NCBI RefSeq assembly: GCF_000526635.1
Contig: NZ_JAGL01000017.1
Span: forward strand, 26,871-90,870
Origin: Aminobacter sp. J41
Lineage (GTDB): Bacteria; Pseudomonadota; Alphaproteobacteria; Rhizobiales; Rhizobiaceae
DNA length: 64,000 nt
Reading direction: 5' to 3'
Part shown: one piece after another, positions 47,457 to 57,323 of the stretch
Numbering within the stretch: position 1 is the stretch's first letter
How the letters are laid out: each line of letters begins with the position of its first letter
The notes under the pieces: generated by a model
Databases searched by the model: none
Seen by the model: the letters and a program-made list of their open reading frames with translations, nothing else
What the model was told of the DNA's origin: nothing
Position numbers and translations under genes: made by a program

Positions 47457-48800
47457 ATGAGCGGACCTATCAATTCAAGCAGCCTCGTTGATCTCGTGGC
47501 GCGCCTCGTGGAAGCTGGGCGCAAGGCAGGCGCCGTTGCGTGTGATGCTGTCGCCATTCGCTCGCGCTCAACCAGCGTCTCCGTCCGCCTCGGCAAGGTC
47601 GAGGGAACCGAGTCGTCCGAAAGCGACGACGTCGCCCTGCGCGTCTTCGTCGGCAAGCGGGTGGCAAGCGTGTCCGCAAACGCGTCCGCCGATGTGAACA
47701 GGCTCGCCGAGCGCGCCGTCGCCATGGCACAGGCCTCGCCTGAAGATCCCTACCAGGGGCTCGCCGACGAAGCGCTGCTTGCCCGCGCGCCGAAGGATCT
47801 CGACCTGTTCGACGCGACTGAGGTTTCCGCCGACCGGCTGCGCGAGGACGCGCTGGCGATGGAAGAGGCGGCCCTTGCCGTGAACGGCGTCACCAACTCC
47901 GGCGGCGCCGGAGCCTCGGCCGGCATGGGCGGGCTGGTGCTTGCCACCTCACACGGCTTCCTCGGCCAGTACATGGCGACCCGCTTCACGCGTTCGGTCA
48001 GCGTCCTCGCAGGCGAGGGCACCGGCATGGAGCGCGACTACGACTATTCCTCGCGGCTGCACTTTGCCGACCTCGACGCCAGCGCCGAGATCGGCAAGCG
48101 TGCGGGCGAGCGCGCGGTGCGCCGCCTTGGCGCGCGCAAGGTGAAGACCGGCCCGGTTACCGTCATTTACGATCCGCGCGTGGCGCGCGGCATTGCCGGA
48201 CATCTGGCCGGTGCGATCAACGGCGCCTCTGTTGCCCGCAAGACCAGCTTCCTGCGCGACCGCATGGGCCAGCAGGTGGCTTCCGCCGCCATCACCGTCA
48301 CCGACGAGCCGCTGAAGATCCGCGGCCAGTCCTCGCGTCCGTTCGACGGCGAGGGTATTGAAGGCCAAAAGCTGACGATGATCGACCGGGGCGTCCTGAA
48401 CCACTGGTTCCTGTCGTCATCGGCCGCACGCGAGCTAGGCCTCGTCACCAACGGCCGCGGTTCGCGTTCGGCGTCTTCCGTATCGCCGTCCTCGACCAAC
48501 CTTGCGATCGAGCCGGGCGAGCAGTCGCCGGAAGAGATGATCCGCTCGCTCAAGTCCGGCTTCTACGTCACCGAGGTGTTCGGGCAGGGCGTCGACATGG
48601 TGACGGGCGACTATTCGCGCGGCGCGTCGGGCTTCTGGATCGAAAACGGCGACCTGGCCTTCCCGGTCGCCGAGGTCACCATCGCGGCAAACCTCAAGGA
48701 CATGTTCATGAACATGCTTCCCGCGAACGACCTCGACCGCAACTACGGCACCGCCGCTCCCACACTCCTGATCGAGGGCATGACGCTTGCCGGCGAATGA
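47457..48800 (+). CDS. pmbA: TldD/PmbA-family metallopeptidase, PmbA/TldE
   Basis: The 447-residue protein has TldE-type features: the RSTSVSVRLGKVEGTESSES region near residue 35, RFTRSVSVLAGEGTGMERDY, a Tyr-rich YDYSSR segment, and GNRSASSVSPSS-like C-terminal sequence with FWIENGDLAFPVAEVTI. Such proteins work with TldD in cleaving unfolded peptides and in maturing microcins. TldD is not in the window. The ATG at 47457 is preferred over 47445. It overlaps the next gene (cysQ start at 48787). Confidence 0.92.
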   Translation: MSGPINSSSLVDLVARLVEAGRKAGAVACDAVAIRSRSTSVSVRLGKVEGTESSESDDVALRVFVGKRVASVSANASADVNRLAERAVAMAQASPEDPYQGLADEALLARAPKDLDLFDATEVSADRLREDALAMEEAALAVNGVTNSGGAGASAGMGGLVLATSHGFLGQYMATRFTRSVSVLAGEGTGMERDYDYSSRLHFADLDASAEIGKRAGERAVRRLGARKVKTGPVTVIYDPRVARGIAGHLAGAINGASVARKTSFLRDRMGQQVASAAITVTDEPLKIRGQSSRPFDGEGIEGQKLTMIDRGVLNHWFLSSSAARELGLVTNGRGSRSASSVSPSSTNLAIEPGEQSPEEMIRSLKSGFYVTEVFGQGVDMVTGDYSRGASGFWIENGDLAFPVAEVTIAANLKDMFMNMLPANDLDRNYGTAAPTLLIEGMTLAGE

Positions 48801-49587
48801 CGCACTTCTGGCCGACCTTGAGGCAGATCTCCGGCTGATCCGGGATGCGGCGCGCGAAGCCGGCGAAATCGCCATGCGCCACTTCCGCAACGATCCCGAG
48901 ACCTGGTTCAAGGAAGGCTCCTCGCCGGTCAGCGAAGCCGACATCGCCGTCGATGAATTCCTTCGGCGCGAACTTTTGTCGGCGCGGTCGGACTATGGCT
49001 GGCTCTCCGAGGAAACCGCCGACAACCGCGAGCGCCTGAAGGCGCGCCGCACCTTCGTGGTCGATCCGATCGACGGCACCCGTGCCTTTATCGAGGGCAA
49101 GCCGACTTGGTGCGTGTCGATCGCGGTAGTCGAAAATGGCATCTCGCTGGTGGGCGTGCTCGACTGTCCGGCCAAGCAGGAAATCTACGAGGCGACGCTG
49201 GCGAGCGATGCGCTGCTGAACGGCGAGAAGATCACTGTCTCAGCCAATCCCGTCGAGCCTCGCATCGCGGGCCCAAAGCAGATGATCTCGCTCGCTCCTC
49301 CCTATATCCGCCAGGGGCCGGTTATCCCTTACGTGCCGTCGCTGGCCTACCGCATCGCGATGGTCGCGAACGGGCAGCTCGACGCTACCTTCGTCAAGCC
49401 GAACTCGCATGACTGGGACCTTGCCGCTGCCGACGTGATCCTGCGCCGGGCGGGCGGAAAGGTGCTCGACACCAACGGGGCCGCACCGCTCTACGCGGGC
49501 GAAAATCCGCGTCATGGCGCGCTGGTGGCAGGTAGCGGCAAGCTTCTGGGTGATATGGCCGGAGTGATTTCCGGCATGGAATCCTAG
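48787..49587 (+). CDS. cysQ: 3'(2'),5'-bisphosphate nucleotidase CysQ / inositol-phosphatase family
   Basis: The 266-residue protein is an inositol-monophosphatase fold enzyme: metal-site motifs SPVSEADIAVD, WLSEETADN, DPIDGTRAF and WDLAAADVILRRAGG. It is usually named CysQ in rhizobia; it may hydrolyse PAP or another phosphate ester, and histidinol-phosphatase activity cannot be excluded. The start is a TTG at 48787 that overlaps pmbA; no upstream in-frame ATG exists. The DUF4170 gene follows 143 bases later. Confidence 0.86.
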   Translation: MPANDALLADLEADLRLIRDAAREAGEIAMRHFRNDPETWFKEGSSPVSEADIAVDEFLRRELLSARSDYGWLSEETADNRERLKARRTFVVDPIDGTRAFIEGKPTWCVSIAVVENGISLVGVLDCPAKQEIYEATLASDALLNGEKITVSANPVEPRIAGPKQMISLAPPYIRQGPVIPYVPSLAYRIAMVANGQLDATFVKPNSHDWDLAAADVILRRAGGKVLDTNGAAPLYAGENPRHGALVAGSGKLLGDMAGVISGMES

Positions 49588-49730
49588 CGATTCGACTGTT
49601 GCCCAATTGGTGACATTTGGACGTGATGTTACCTAAATGGTTACATATTTGCGCAAATTGATTCCGATCCAGCGCGCGGGCAATCCCTGTTCGCCTGGCA
49701 ACCTCAATCAACCGGCGGGCGTTATTCATC

Positions 49731-49967
49731 ATGGCTGATGAGAAAGAAAACAAACAGCTTTTGCACCTCGTATTCGGCGGCGAGTTGAAGTCGCTTTCCG
49801 GCACGGAGTTCCGGAACGTGAATGAGCTCGACATCGTCGGGATCTATCCGGACTACAAGTCGGCGGAAGTCGCATGGAAGGCGAAGGCGCAGGCGACCGT
49901 CGACAACGCGCACATGCGCTACTTCATCGTGCATCTGCACCGTCTGCTCGACCCGCAGACAGCCTGA
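49731..49967 (+). CDS. DUF4170 small protein
   Basis: The 78-residue protein (LLHLVFGGELKSLSG, FRNVNELDIVGIYPDYKSAEV, DNAHMRYFIVHLHRLLDP) matches the short DUF4170 family found near lipid A genes in rhizobia. No enzyme motif is visible. It sits 4 bases before the DUF374 gene and should be co-transcribed. The 143-base gap before it has a promoter-like AT-rich stretch with repeated GTTAC words. Confidence 0.85.
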   Translation: MADEKENKQLLHLVFGGELKSLSGTEFRNVNELDIVGIYPDYKSAEVAWKAKAQATVDNAHMRYFIVHLHRLLDPQTA

Positions 49968-49970
49968 GGC

Positions 49971-50768
49971 GTGCACCAGCGGATGAGAGAGAATTTGCCG
50001 TCAGCGGAAGTGACCGCGCACACCCAGGAGAAACGCAGCAAGCGTCCCCTGAAGCGCTTCTGGCAGAAGGTACGTCACCCTCTGACCAAGTCGCCGTTCG
50101 CGCGCACCGTGCTGACTTATCTCATCACATTCGCCGTCAAGCTGGTCTACAAGACCAACCGCATTGCCCGGGATTCCGATGACGTCGAGCTGGCGATCAC
50201 CAAATACTCGCCGGCGATCGCGGCGCTGTGGCATGGCCAGCACCTGCTGGCCCCGGCCTTCAATCCGCGCAGGAACAAGATCGTCGCGCTGTTTTCCCGC
50301 AGCGCCGACGCGGAGCTGAATGCCCGCGTTGCCGAAAAGCTCGGCTTCGGTGTCGTGCGCGGCTCGGGCGGCCGACAGGACGCAGCCTCGGCAGGCAAGG
50401 GCGGCGCGCGTGCGCTGTTGGCGCTCAAGAAGACGCTGGACCAGGGCATCAATGTCGCGATGATCGCCGACATCCCGCACGGCACGCCCCGTTCTGCTGG
50501 CCTCGGCATCGTGACGCTGGCAAAGCATTCCGGCCGGCCGATCCTGCCGGTCGCGATTGCCACAAGCCGCCGCAAGGTGCTTGAAAGGAGCTGGGACAAG
50601 ACGACGATCAACCTGCCGTTCGGCAGGCAGGCGATCGCGCTGGGAGAACCGATCCATGTGCCACCGGAGGCCGACGAGGCAATGATGGAAGCGAAACGCC
50701 TCGAGGTGACGGCGGCGCTGAACGCGGTTACCGAGCGCGCCTACAGACTGGTCGACAATCCGCGATGA
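49971..50768 (+). CDS. DUF374 protein, lysophospholipid-acyltransferase-like
   Basis: The 265-residue protein has an N-terminal hydrophobic segment (FARTVLTYLITFAVKLVYK) and the DUF374 block ALWHGQHLLAPAF, followed by RGSGGRQDAAS, IADIPHGTPRSAGLG and LPVAIATSRRKVLERSW. This family is related to glycerolipid acyltransferases. It is next to waaA and lpxK, so a step in lipid A or phospholipid acylation is likely. Two starts compete: GTG 49971 and ATG 49983. waaA starts 4 bases before its stop. Confidence 0.86.
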   Translation: MHQRMRENLPSAEVTAHTQEKRSKRPLKRFWQKVRHPLTKSPFARTVLTYLITFAVKLVYKTNRIARDSDDVELAITKYSPAIAALWHGQHLLAPAFNPRRNKIVALFSRSADAELNARVAEKLGFGVVRGSGGRQDAASAGKGGARALLALKKTLDQGINVAMIADIPHGTPRSAGLGIVTLAKHSGRPILPVAIATSRRKVLERSWDKTTINLPFGRQAIALGEPIHVPPEADEAMMEAKRLEVTAALNAVTERAYRLVDNPR

Positions 50769-52087
50769 GCGAGCGCTGGGCACGGTTCATCCTCGGGGCC
50801 TACCGCTGGGCCGGCGCTGCCGCCTACCCGATGGTCGGCGGCTACGTTGCCTTGCGCGCCTCCAAGGGCAAGGAAGACCGCAGCCGCCGCCGGGAGCGCT
50901 ATGGCCGTGCGAGCCACGACCGGCCCGATGGCCCACTGATCTGGGTGCATGCGGCGAGCGTCGGCGAGACCATTGCCGTGACGCCGCTGATCCGCGAGAT
51001 CCACAGCTACGGCATCAACATCATCCTGACGACCGGCACGGTAACTTCCGCGCAGGTCGTGCAGGAGCGGCTCGCCGACGTCGTCATCCACCAGTACGTG
51101 CCGCTTGACCTGAAACCGGCGATCAGCCGCTTCCTCGACCACTGGACCCCGGATCTTGCCATCATCGCCGAGTCCGAAATCTGGCCGATGACGATCATGG
51201 AGCTCGGCCGGCGCCGCATCCCGCAGGTGCTGGTGAACGGCCGCATGTCCGACCGCTCCTTTGCAAGCTGGAGCCGCCGCAGCTATCTCGCCGAGGCACT
51301 GTTCGAGAATTTCGCGCATGTCGTCGCCCAATCGGACACCGATGCCGAGCGCTTCCATACGCTCGGCGCGCGCCCTGTCTCCGTCTCCGGTAACCTCAAG
51401 GTCGACACCGTTCCGCCGCCGGTCAACGAGGCCGAGCTGCAGCGCCTGCGCCGCTCGATCGGCGAGCGCAAGACCTGGGCCGCCGTTTCCACCCACGACG
51501 GCGAGGAGGCCGCAGCCTCGGAAGTTCACCGGCTGGTGCGCACCCGTCATCCGGACCTTCTGACGATCATCGTCCCGCGCCATCCCGACCGCGCCGACGC
51601 CATCGAGGAAGCATGTGCTGCGATGGGGCAGTCGGTTGCCCGCCGCAGCCGGCGTGACGAAATCACCGACGAGACGGACATTTTCCTTGGCGACACCATC
51701 GGCGAGATGGGGCTCTACCTGCGCCTCACCGAGATCGCATTCGTGGGCCGCTCGCTGACCGCACAAGGCGGCCAGAACCCGCTCGAGCCTGCCATGCTCG
51801 GCACGGCGGTGCTGTCGGGCCGCAACGTCCAGAATTTCCGCGAGTCCTACCAGAAGCTCGCCGCAGCCGGTGCCGCCCGCTTCGTTCGCGACAAGGAGGT
51901 GCTGGCGGGTGCCGTCAACTACCTCCTGATCAACGATGCCGAGCGCGAGAAGATGATGCAGGCAGGCATAAGCACCGTCGAGGAAATGCGCGGTGCGCTG
52001 GTCAAGACACTGCAGGCGCTGCAGCCCTACATCGACCCGCTCATCGTCCAGTCGCGCCTCGGCGCGGGTTCCCATGGCGGGCGCTGA
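50765..52087 (+). CDS. waaA: 3-deoxy-D-manno-octulosonic acid (Kdo) transferase
   Basis: The 440-residue protein transfers Kdo from CMP-Kdo to lipid IVA at the inner membrane. It has an N-terminal membrane segment, then WVHAASVGETIAVTPLIREI (the conserved HAASVGE block), ESEIWPMTIMELG, SGNLKVDTVPP and PRHPDRADAIEE, matching GT30. It overlaps the DUF374 gene (ATGA) and runs to lpxK 6 bases later. Confidence 0.96.
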   Translation: MSERWARFILGAYRWAGAAAYPMVGGYVALRASKGKEDRSRRRERYGRASHDRPDGPLIWVHAASVGETIAVTPLIREIHSYGINIILTTGTVTSAQVVQERLADVVIHQYVPLDLKPAISRFLDHWTPDLAIIAESEIWPMTIMELGRRRIPQVLVNGRMSDRSFASWSRRSYLAEALFENFAHVVAQSDTDAERFHTLGARPVSVSGNLKVDTVPPPVNEAELQRLRRSIGERKTWAAVSTHDGEEAAASEVHRLVRTRHPDLLTIIVPRHPDRADAIEEACAAMGQSVARRSRRDEITDETDIFLGDTIGEMGLYLRLTEIAFVGRSLTAQGGQNPLEPAMLGTAVLSGRNVQNFRESYQKLAAAGAARFVRDKEVLAGAVNYLLINDAEREKMMQAGISTVEEMRGALVKTLQALQPYIDPLIVQSRLGAGSHGGR

Positions 52088-52093
52088 CGGCGG

Positions 52094-53125
52094 ATGGTGA
52101 GCGAGGCGCCTCCCTTCTGGTGGACGAAGGCCGATTGGCGCGCATGGGCGCTGTGGCCAGCATCGGCCATCTATGGCGCAGTCGCCCGCAAGCGCCTCGT
52201 CAATGCAAAGCGCGAGAAGATGCAGGCGCCGGTGCTCTGCGTCGGCAACCTGACGGTCGGCGGCTCGGGCAAGACGCCGGTCGCCGTGGCGCTGGCAAAG
52301 ACGGCGCGGGAGATGGGCCTCAACCCCGGCATCCTGTCACGCGGCCATGGCGGGTCGGTCGGCCCGCATCCGCATCTCGTCGATCCGCATCATGACAGCG
52401 CCCGCCATGTCGGCGACGAACCGCTGCTTCTCGCACGCGCCGCACCCGTCGCGGTGACGCCTGATCGTGCTGCGGGCGCTCGGCTGCTGATCAACCACGG
52501 CTGCGACCTGCTCATTATGGATGACGGCTTCCAGAGCGCGCGCATTCACATCGACTATGCGCTGATCGTCGTCGATGCGCGGCGCGGGATCGGCAACGGC
52601 CACACTATTCCCGGCGGTCCGATGCGCGCGCCGCTGATCGACCAGATGCGCTTTGCCGATGGCGTGCTGAAAATGGGCAAGGGCAACGCCGCCGACATCG
52701 TCGTCCGCCAGGCCGCACGTGCCGGCCGCCCGTTCTTCCAGGCGTCCGTTAAGCCGTTTTATCCCGAGGGGCTGGCTGGCTCGCGCTGCCTTGCCTATGC
52801 CGGCATCGGCGATCCGTCAAAATTCTTCGACACGGTCCGCGGTTCAGGCGCGGAACTCGTGGTCGCGAAGTCCTTCGGCGACCACTACTTCTTCAGCGAG
52901 TTCGACGCGCAGGAACTTCTGTCCACTGCCGACGAGCAAGGGCTGGAGGTGGTTACGACCGCGAAGGACTACGTGCGCCTCGATCATTCGGGCCCGGCGC
53001 TGGAGGAATTGCGCCGGCGCTCGAAGGTGATCGAAATCGAGGCCGTGTTCGAGCTGGATCGGGCGCCGCGAACGATCATCCAGTCGACGCTCGAAGCCTG
53101 GCGCCGCCGGCGGCTCGGCAATTAA
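52094..53125 (+). CDS. lpxK: Tetraacyldisaccharide 4'-kinase
   Basis: The 343-residue enzyme phosphorylates the lipid A precursor at the 4' position. The P-loop GNLTVGGSGKTPVAVAL lies near residue 52, with SRGHGGSVGPHPH, the DDGFQ motif (IMDDGFQSARIHID) and VDARRGIGNGHTIPGGPMR. Membrane-bound at the cytosolic face. Last gene of the lipid A cluster on this strand; the convergent DUF2093 gene begins 14 bases later. Confidence 0.97.
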   Translation: MVSEAPPFWWTKADWRAWALWPASAIYGAVARKRLVNAKREKMQAPVLCVGNLTVGGSGKTPVAVALAKTAREMGLNPGILSRGHGGSVGPHPHLVDPHHDSARHVGDEPLLLARAAPVAVTPDRAAGARLLINHGCDLLIMDDGFQSARIHIDYALIVVDARRGIGNGHTIPGGPMRAPLIDQMRFADGVLKMGKGNAADIVVRQAARAGRPFFQASVKPFYPEGLAGSRCLAYAGIGDPSKFFDTVRGSGAELVVAKSFGDHYFFSEFDAQELLSTADEQGLEVVTTAKDYVRLDHSGPALEELRRRSKVIEIEAVFELDRAPRTIIQSTLEAWRRRRLGN

Positions 53126-53139
53126 TTGGAGGTAGGGCG

Positions 53140-53379
53140 TCAGCCCTTGCGGCGCTGGCGCAGCTCCGGGTTCATCTCGAGCTCGCGCTGCAGCGAGACC
53201 TCGGCATTCACGTAAGGCTCCTGCCGCGCGACGCTCCAGTACTTCAGCTCGTCGATCGGAATGATCTCGCCGGTGACGGCGCAGCGAACGAACGAACCGG
53301 GCGTCAGGACCTGAAAGTCGCCGTCCAGATAGCGAATACGTGCTTCCTTGCCGCCAGGGCCTTCAAAACGGTTCATCAT
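53140..53379 (-). CDS. DUF2093 small protein
   Basis: The 79-residue protein (ARIRYLDGDFQVLTPGSFVR, CAVTGEIIPIDELKYWSV, RQEPYVNAEVS) is the alphaproteobacteria-only DUF2093. It contains one conserved Cys in VRCAVTG. The function is unknown. Two adjacent ATGs (53379, 53376) could start it. It is downstream of mutL on the same strand, with 76 bases between. Confidence 0.9.
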   Translation of the reverse strand: MMNRFEGPGGKEARIRYLDGDFQVLTPGSFVRCAVTGEIIPIDELKYWSVARQEPYVNAEVSLQRELEMNPELRQRRKG

Positions 53380-53455
53380 TCTGCGTCACCTTTCTGAGAG
53401 CCTTCCACCACCAAAGCGCCTCGCGGTCAAGCTTCCGGCTTCTCAGTTTCCATGT

Positions 53456-55279
53456 CTAGCGCCGGCCGAACAATCGTTCGATGTCGGCAAGCTTGAGTTC
53501 TACATAGGTCGGCCGGCCGTGATTGCACGTGGCTGACCCTGGGGTAGCCTCCATCTGTCGCAGCAGCGCGTTCATTTCCTCGGGCCGAAGCCGGCGGCCG
53601 GAGCGCACCGAACCATGGCAAGCCATCGTTGCCGCAATGGCGTTGAGACGCTCGGTCAGCGTCTCGACGGTGTCGTGCTCGGCGATCTCGTCGGCGAGGT
53701 CGCGGATCAGCTGCTGCACGTCGACTTCGCCCAGCATCGCCGGCGTCTCCCGCACGGCCACGGCGCCGGGGCCAAAGCGCTCGAGGCCGAGGCCGAACTT
53801 GCGCAGCATGTCGGCATGGCTCGCCAGCCGGTCGGCATCCTCTTCCGGCAGGTCGACGATCTCCGGCAGGAGCAGCATCTGCGCTGGCATCGGGCGGGAG
53901 GCAAGCGCCCCCTTCAGCGCCTCATAGACCAGCCGCTCGTGTGCCGCGTGCTGATCGACGATGATCAGCGAGTCCTCGGTCTGGGCGATGATGTAATTCT
54001 CGTGGATCTGCGCGCGCGCCGCACCGAGCGGCATCGCCTTCAGCTCGGGCGCGGGCTCGACGGTAGCCGCGCGCGCATCGGCGGACGGGCGCATCGCCTC
54101 CGCAAAGGCCGCTTGCGCAGCCTCGGCGAACTCCATCGGCCGGTGGAACGAGGTCTGCGGATTGAAGCCAGGGGAGGGCTGCGGCCGCCAGTTGTAGCCG
54201 TTGCCGCCGCCGGGGCTGGTGTTAGCATAGCTGTTGCCGGAGCCACCGGGGCGGAAGGCGTCGACCATGGCGCTTGCCGCCGAGGTGGAGGGCCTGATGC
54301 CGGCGCCCGAAAGCGCCTGGCGGATCGAGCCGACGAACAGGCCGCGGATGAGGCCCGGGTCGCGGAAGCGCACGTCGGCCTTCGCCGGATGGACGTTGAC
54401 GTCGACGAACATCGGCTCGACATCGAGGAACAGCGCCGTCACCGCGTGGCGGTCGCGCGGCAGGACGTCGGCATAGGCGCCGCGGATCGCCCCTGCCAGT
54501 GCCCGGTCTCGCACCGGACGGCCGTTGACGTAAAGATACTGCGCCAATGCATTGGCGCGGGTGTAGGATGGGATCGAGGCAAGGCCGGTGAGGGCCGCGC
54601 CTTCCCGGTTCGCGTCGATGCGAAGGGCATTGTCGACGAATTCGCGGCCGAGGATCTGCGCAATGCGTTCCTCGATCGTGTCGCAGGCGGGAAGGTCCAG
54701 CGTCGAGCGGTCGGTGCCCGACAGAGTAAAACGCACCTGCGGGAAGGCGATGGCGATGCGGCGCACCAGCTCGGTGATGGCGCCTGCTTCGGCGCGCTCG
54801 CCCTTCATGAACTTGAGGCGGGCAGGGGTGGCGTAGAACAGGTCCCGCACCTCGACCATCGTGCCACGGTTGGCCGCAACCGGCCGCACGGAGGAGACGC
54901 GCCCGCCCTCGACGGTGATCTCGTGGCCGCTGTCGGCATCGGCAGTGCGCGAGCGGATCGTCAGCTTGCCGACTGAGCCGATCGACGGCAATGCCTCGCC
55001 ACGGAAGCCGAGCGAGCGGATGTCGTGGATGTCTTCGCCGAGCTTGGAGGTGCAGTGCCGCTCGACGGCGAGGGCAAGGTCCTCGGCGTCCATGCCGCTG
55101 CCATTGTCGGTGACGCGCAGGAGCGTGAGTCCACCGCCAGCCGTCGCGATCTCGATGCGGGTCGCGCCCGCGTCGAGCGCGTTCTCGACGAGTTCCTTGA
55201 CGACGCTGGCAGGGCGTTCGATCACCTCGCCGGCGGCAATCTGGTTGATGACGGTCTCTGAGAGGTGACGGATTCGCAT
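53456..55279 (-). CDS. mutL: DNA mismatch repair protein MutL
   Basis: The 607-residue protein has GHKL ATPase motifs: [19 protein letters not shown] and [10 protein letters not shown]. After a Pro/Gly/Asn-rich linker (residues about 340-410), the C-terminal domain has [12 protein letters not shown], matching the endonuclease motif DQHA(x)2E(x)4E, and ACHGSVR and CNHGRPT. It should nick the new strand itself, consistent with the lack of MutH in alphaproteobacteria. The ORF opens with [20 protein letters not shown], the usual start. Confidence 0.97.
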   Translation of the reverse strand: MRIRHLSETVINQIAAGEVIERPASVVKELVENALDAGATRIEIATAGGGLTLLRVTDNGSGMDAEDLALAVERHCTSKLGEDIHDIRSLGFRGEALPSIGSVGKLTIRSRTADADSGHEITVEGGRVSSVRPVAANRGTMVEVRDLFYATPARLKFMKGERAEAGAITELVRRIAIAFPQVRFTLSGTDRSTLDLPACDTIEERIAQILGREFVDNALRIDANREGAALTGLASIPSYTRANALAQYLYVNGRPVRDRALAGAIRGAYADVLPRDRHAVTALFLDVEPMFVDVNVHPAKADVRFRDPGLIRGLFVGSIRQALSGAGIRPSTSAASAMVDAFRPGGSGNSYANTSPGGGNGYNWRPQPSPGFNPQTSFHRPMEFAEAAQAAFAEAMRPSADARAATVEPAPELKAMPLGAARAQIHENYIIAQTEDSLIIVDQHAAHERLVYEALKGALASRPMPAQMLLLPEIVDLPEEDADRLASHADMLRKFGLGLERFGPGAVAVRETPAMLGEVDVQQLIRDLADEIAEHDTVETLTERLNAIAATMACHGSVRSGRRLRPEEMNALLRQMEATPGSATCNHGRPTYVELKLADIERLFGRR

Positions 55280-55343
55280 CCCTTCATCCTAGAGGGATTC
55301 GGGCGCGAACGTCAGGTGTTGAGGTCCGTCATCAACCGGAGGG

Positions 55344-56396
55344 TTAGTTGCGGCGGTTGGCGTAGCCCTTGCCGTAGTAGCGCTCGATCCGTGCCTGGAT
55401 CAGCTCGAAGCAGATCGACAGCACCCAGTAAATGATCGCGGCTGCGATCAGCATCTCGAACACGCGGAAGTCGCGGCGGCCGACGATCTGCGCGGTGCGT
55501 GTCAGCTCCCACACGCCCATCACCGAGACGAGCGACGAGTCCTTCAGCATGGCGATGAACTGGCTGCCCGTGGGCGGCACGATGAAGCGCATCGCCTGCG
55601 GCAGGATGATCTTGCGGAAGGTCAGGCTCTTGTTGAGGCCGAGAGCGGCGGCGGCATCATGCTGGCCGTGCGGGACGCCGAGGATGCCTGCGCGGAAAAT
55701 TTCAGCCAGATAGGCGCCGTAGCAGAGCGAAAGGGCAAGGATGCCGGACGGCACCGCATTCAGCGCGAACTGTGGCCCGAGCTGCGGCAGGCCGAGATAG
55801 ATCACGTAGACCTGGAGCAGCAGCGGCGTGCCGCGGAAGAACGAGGTGTAGAAGGTAGAGGCAGCGTAGGCGAGGCCGCTGTTCGATAGGCGCGCGAGTG
55901 CCGCGGCCATCGCGAGCACGCTGGCGAAGGCGATGGAGATGATCGACACGTAGAGCGTCGTCACCGCGCCGGTAGTGATCAGGTAGGCGAAATTGGTCTG
56001 GCCGTCCTGGCTGCGCTGAAACCAGATCGAGAAGTCGCGGTCAAAGCTGCTGACGAAGGCGACGAAAACGATCAGGAGTTCGACCCAGACGATGGGTACC
56101 TGATACTTGAACGGCAGCAGCCGCAGCAGCATCAGGTTGATCCAGACGGCGGCGGCGATCAGAATTCCGGTGAGGGCGTGGAGAAAAAAGCCGGGCTCCG
56201 TATCAGGCCCGGTCGCTCCCCCTGTCAGCGGCGCGATCAGCCCGCCGAGCCGGGTTCCACCCAGTTGCAGCCATATCAGCGCGACCGCGAGGCAGCAGAT
56301 GACGATGGCTTCGGCGCGCGAGGGCTTCAGCCTTTCGAGAATCGAGCGCGCGGGGTCATCCCCGCGCAGCTCATCGTGTGTAAGTGGAACCGTCAC
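55344..56396 (-). CDS. Amino-acid ABC transporter permease (HisM/GlnP type)
   Basis: The 350-residue protein has about eight hydrophobic segments and the polar-amino-acid permease EAA loop, seen as GVPHGQHDAAAALGLNKSLT near residue 245, then PQAMRFIVPPTGSQFI. The extra N-terminal segments make it longer than usual, about 350 residues. It starts with GTG at 56396, one base after the binding-protein gene. No ATPase follows; mutL is next. It may use a shared ATPase elsewhere. Confidence 0.92.
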   Translation of the reverse strand: MTVPLTHDELRGDDPARSILERLKPSRAEAIVICCLAVALIWLQLGGTRLGGLIAPLTGGATGPDTEPGFFLHALTGILIAAAVWINLMLLRLLPFKYQVPIVWVELLIVFVAFVSSFDRDFSIWFQRSQDGQTNFAYLITTGAVTTLYVSIISIAFASVLAMAAALARLSNSGLAYAASTFYTSFFRGTPLLLQVYVIYLGLPQLGPQFALNAVPSGILALSLCYGAYLAEIFRAGILGVPHGQHDAAAALGLNKSLTFRKIILPQAMRFIVPPTGSQFIAMLKDSSLVSVMGVWELTRTAQIVGRRDFRVFEMLIAAAIIYWVLSICFELIQARIERYYGKGYANRRN

Positions 56397-56397
56397 C

Positions 56398-57219
56398 TTA
56401 CTTGACCGTGGTAAGATCCACCCCGTACCACTTTTCCGACAGCGCCTTCAGCGTGCCGTCCTTGTGCATCTCCGCGATGATCTCGGCGATCTTCGCGTCG
56501 AACTCGGGGTCGCCCTTGTCGGTTGCGACGGCCAGCGGCTCGTAGAAGGCCGGCTCGCCGACGACGCGCATCGGATAGCCGTTCTTGATCGCTTCCTGGA
56601 TCGTCGGCAGCGCCGAGAACACGGCATCGAGGCGCACCCCGTCGCCGAGGCGCAGGTCGTCGAAGGCGTTGGTGTCGGACTCATAGGTCTTCAGCTCGCC
56701 TGCCTTGACCTGGTATTCGAAGGGCGGGGTACCCTCGGCGTCGATCACCAGGTCCTGCATCAGGTAGGCGTCATAGGTGCAGCCACCGCAGGAACCGATC
56801 ACCTTGCCGTTAAGCTCGTCGAGGCTCTGGACCTTGGAGTCGGTGTGAACCGCGAACGCAGCCGGGGTGTAATAGTAGATCGCCGGGAAGTTCAGCACTT
56901 CCGCGCGCGCCTTCGTTGGGGTCATCGAGCCGACGGCGACGTCCCAACGGCCCGACCAGCCGCCCGAAACCATCATTTCCCACGCCGGCGTAACGCTGGC
57001 GAACTCAACGCCAAGGCGCTTGGCGATCTCCTTGCCGACGCTGACGTCGAAGCCGTCCATCTCGTTGTTGTCGTTGAGGAACGACTGCGGCGGGTAATCA
57101 GCCTCGGACGCCATAGTCAGCTTGCCGGTCTTCATGACGCGGTCGAGCGTCTCGCCGGCGAGTGCAGGCGAAGCCAGCATCGCCACTGCCGCGGCGAGAA
57201 CTGCCAGTTTGGTCTTCAT
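56398..57219 (-). CDS. Amino-acid ABC transporter periplasmic binding protein
   Basis: The 273-residue protein has a signal peptide (MKTKLAVLAAAVAMLASPALA, cleavage before GETL), then the SBP_bac_3 pattern: TMASEADYPPQSFLNDNNE, MDGFDVSVGKEIAKRLGVEF, WDVAVGSMTPTKARAE and GSCGGCTYDAYL. Amino acid or amine specificity is likely, but exact substrate cannot be told. The ATG at 57219 follows GGGAGC and gives a proper signal peptide. It is upstream of the permease in the same transcript. Confidence 0.92.
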   Translation of the reverse strand: MKTKLAVLAAAVAMLASPALAGETLDRVMKTGKLTMASEADYPPQSFLNDNNEMDGFDVSVGKEIAKRLGVEFASVTPAWEMMVSGGWSGRWDVAVGSMTPTKARAEVLNFPAIYYYTPAAFAVHTDSKVQSLDELNGKVIGSCGGCTYDAYLMQDLVIDAEGTPPFEYQVKAGELKTYESDTNAFDDLRLGDGVRLDAVFSALPTIQEAIKNGYPMRVVGEPAFYEPLAVATDKGDPEFDAKIAEIIAEMHKDGTLKALSEKWYGVDLTTVK

Positions 57220-57280
57220 GTGAATGCTCCCATTTGCCTGGGGATGCTCCCCTTGTTGAAATCCCCGAATCTCATCTGGC

Positions 57281-57302
57281 GGGTGCCTCTTGCGAGGCAC
57301 CC
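57281..57302. terminator. Strong hairpin between gcdH and the binding-protein gene
   Basis: GGGTGCCTC (57281-57289) pairs with GAGGCACCC (57294-57302) around TTGC, a perfect 9-bp stem. No T tract follows on the minus strand, so it may stabilise or attenuate the transcript and not terminate it. Confidence 0.5.
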
Positions 57303-57323
57303 TTCATGGTGTTTGCCGGACGC

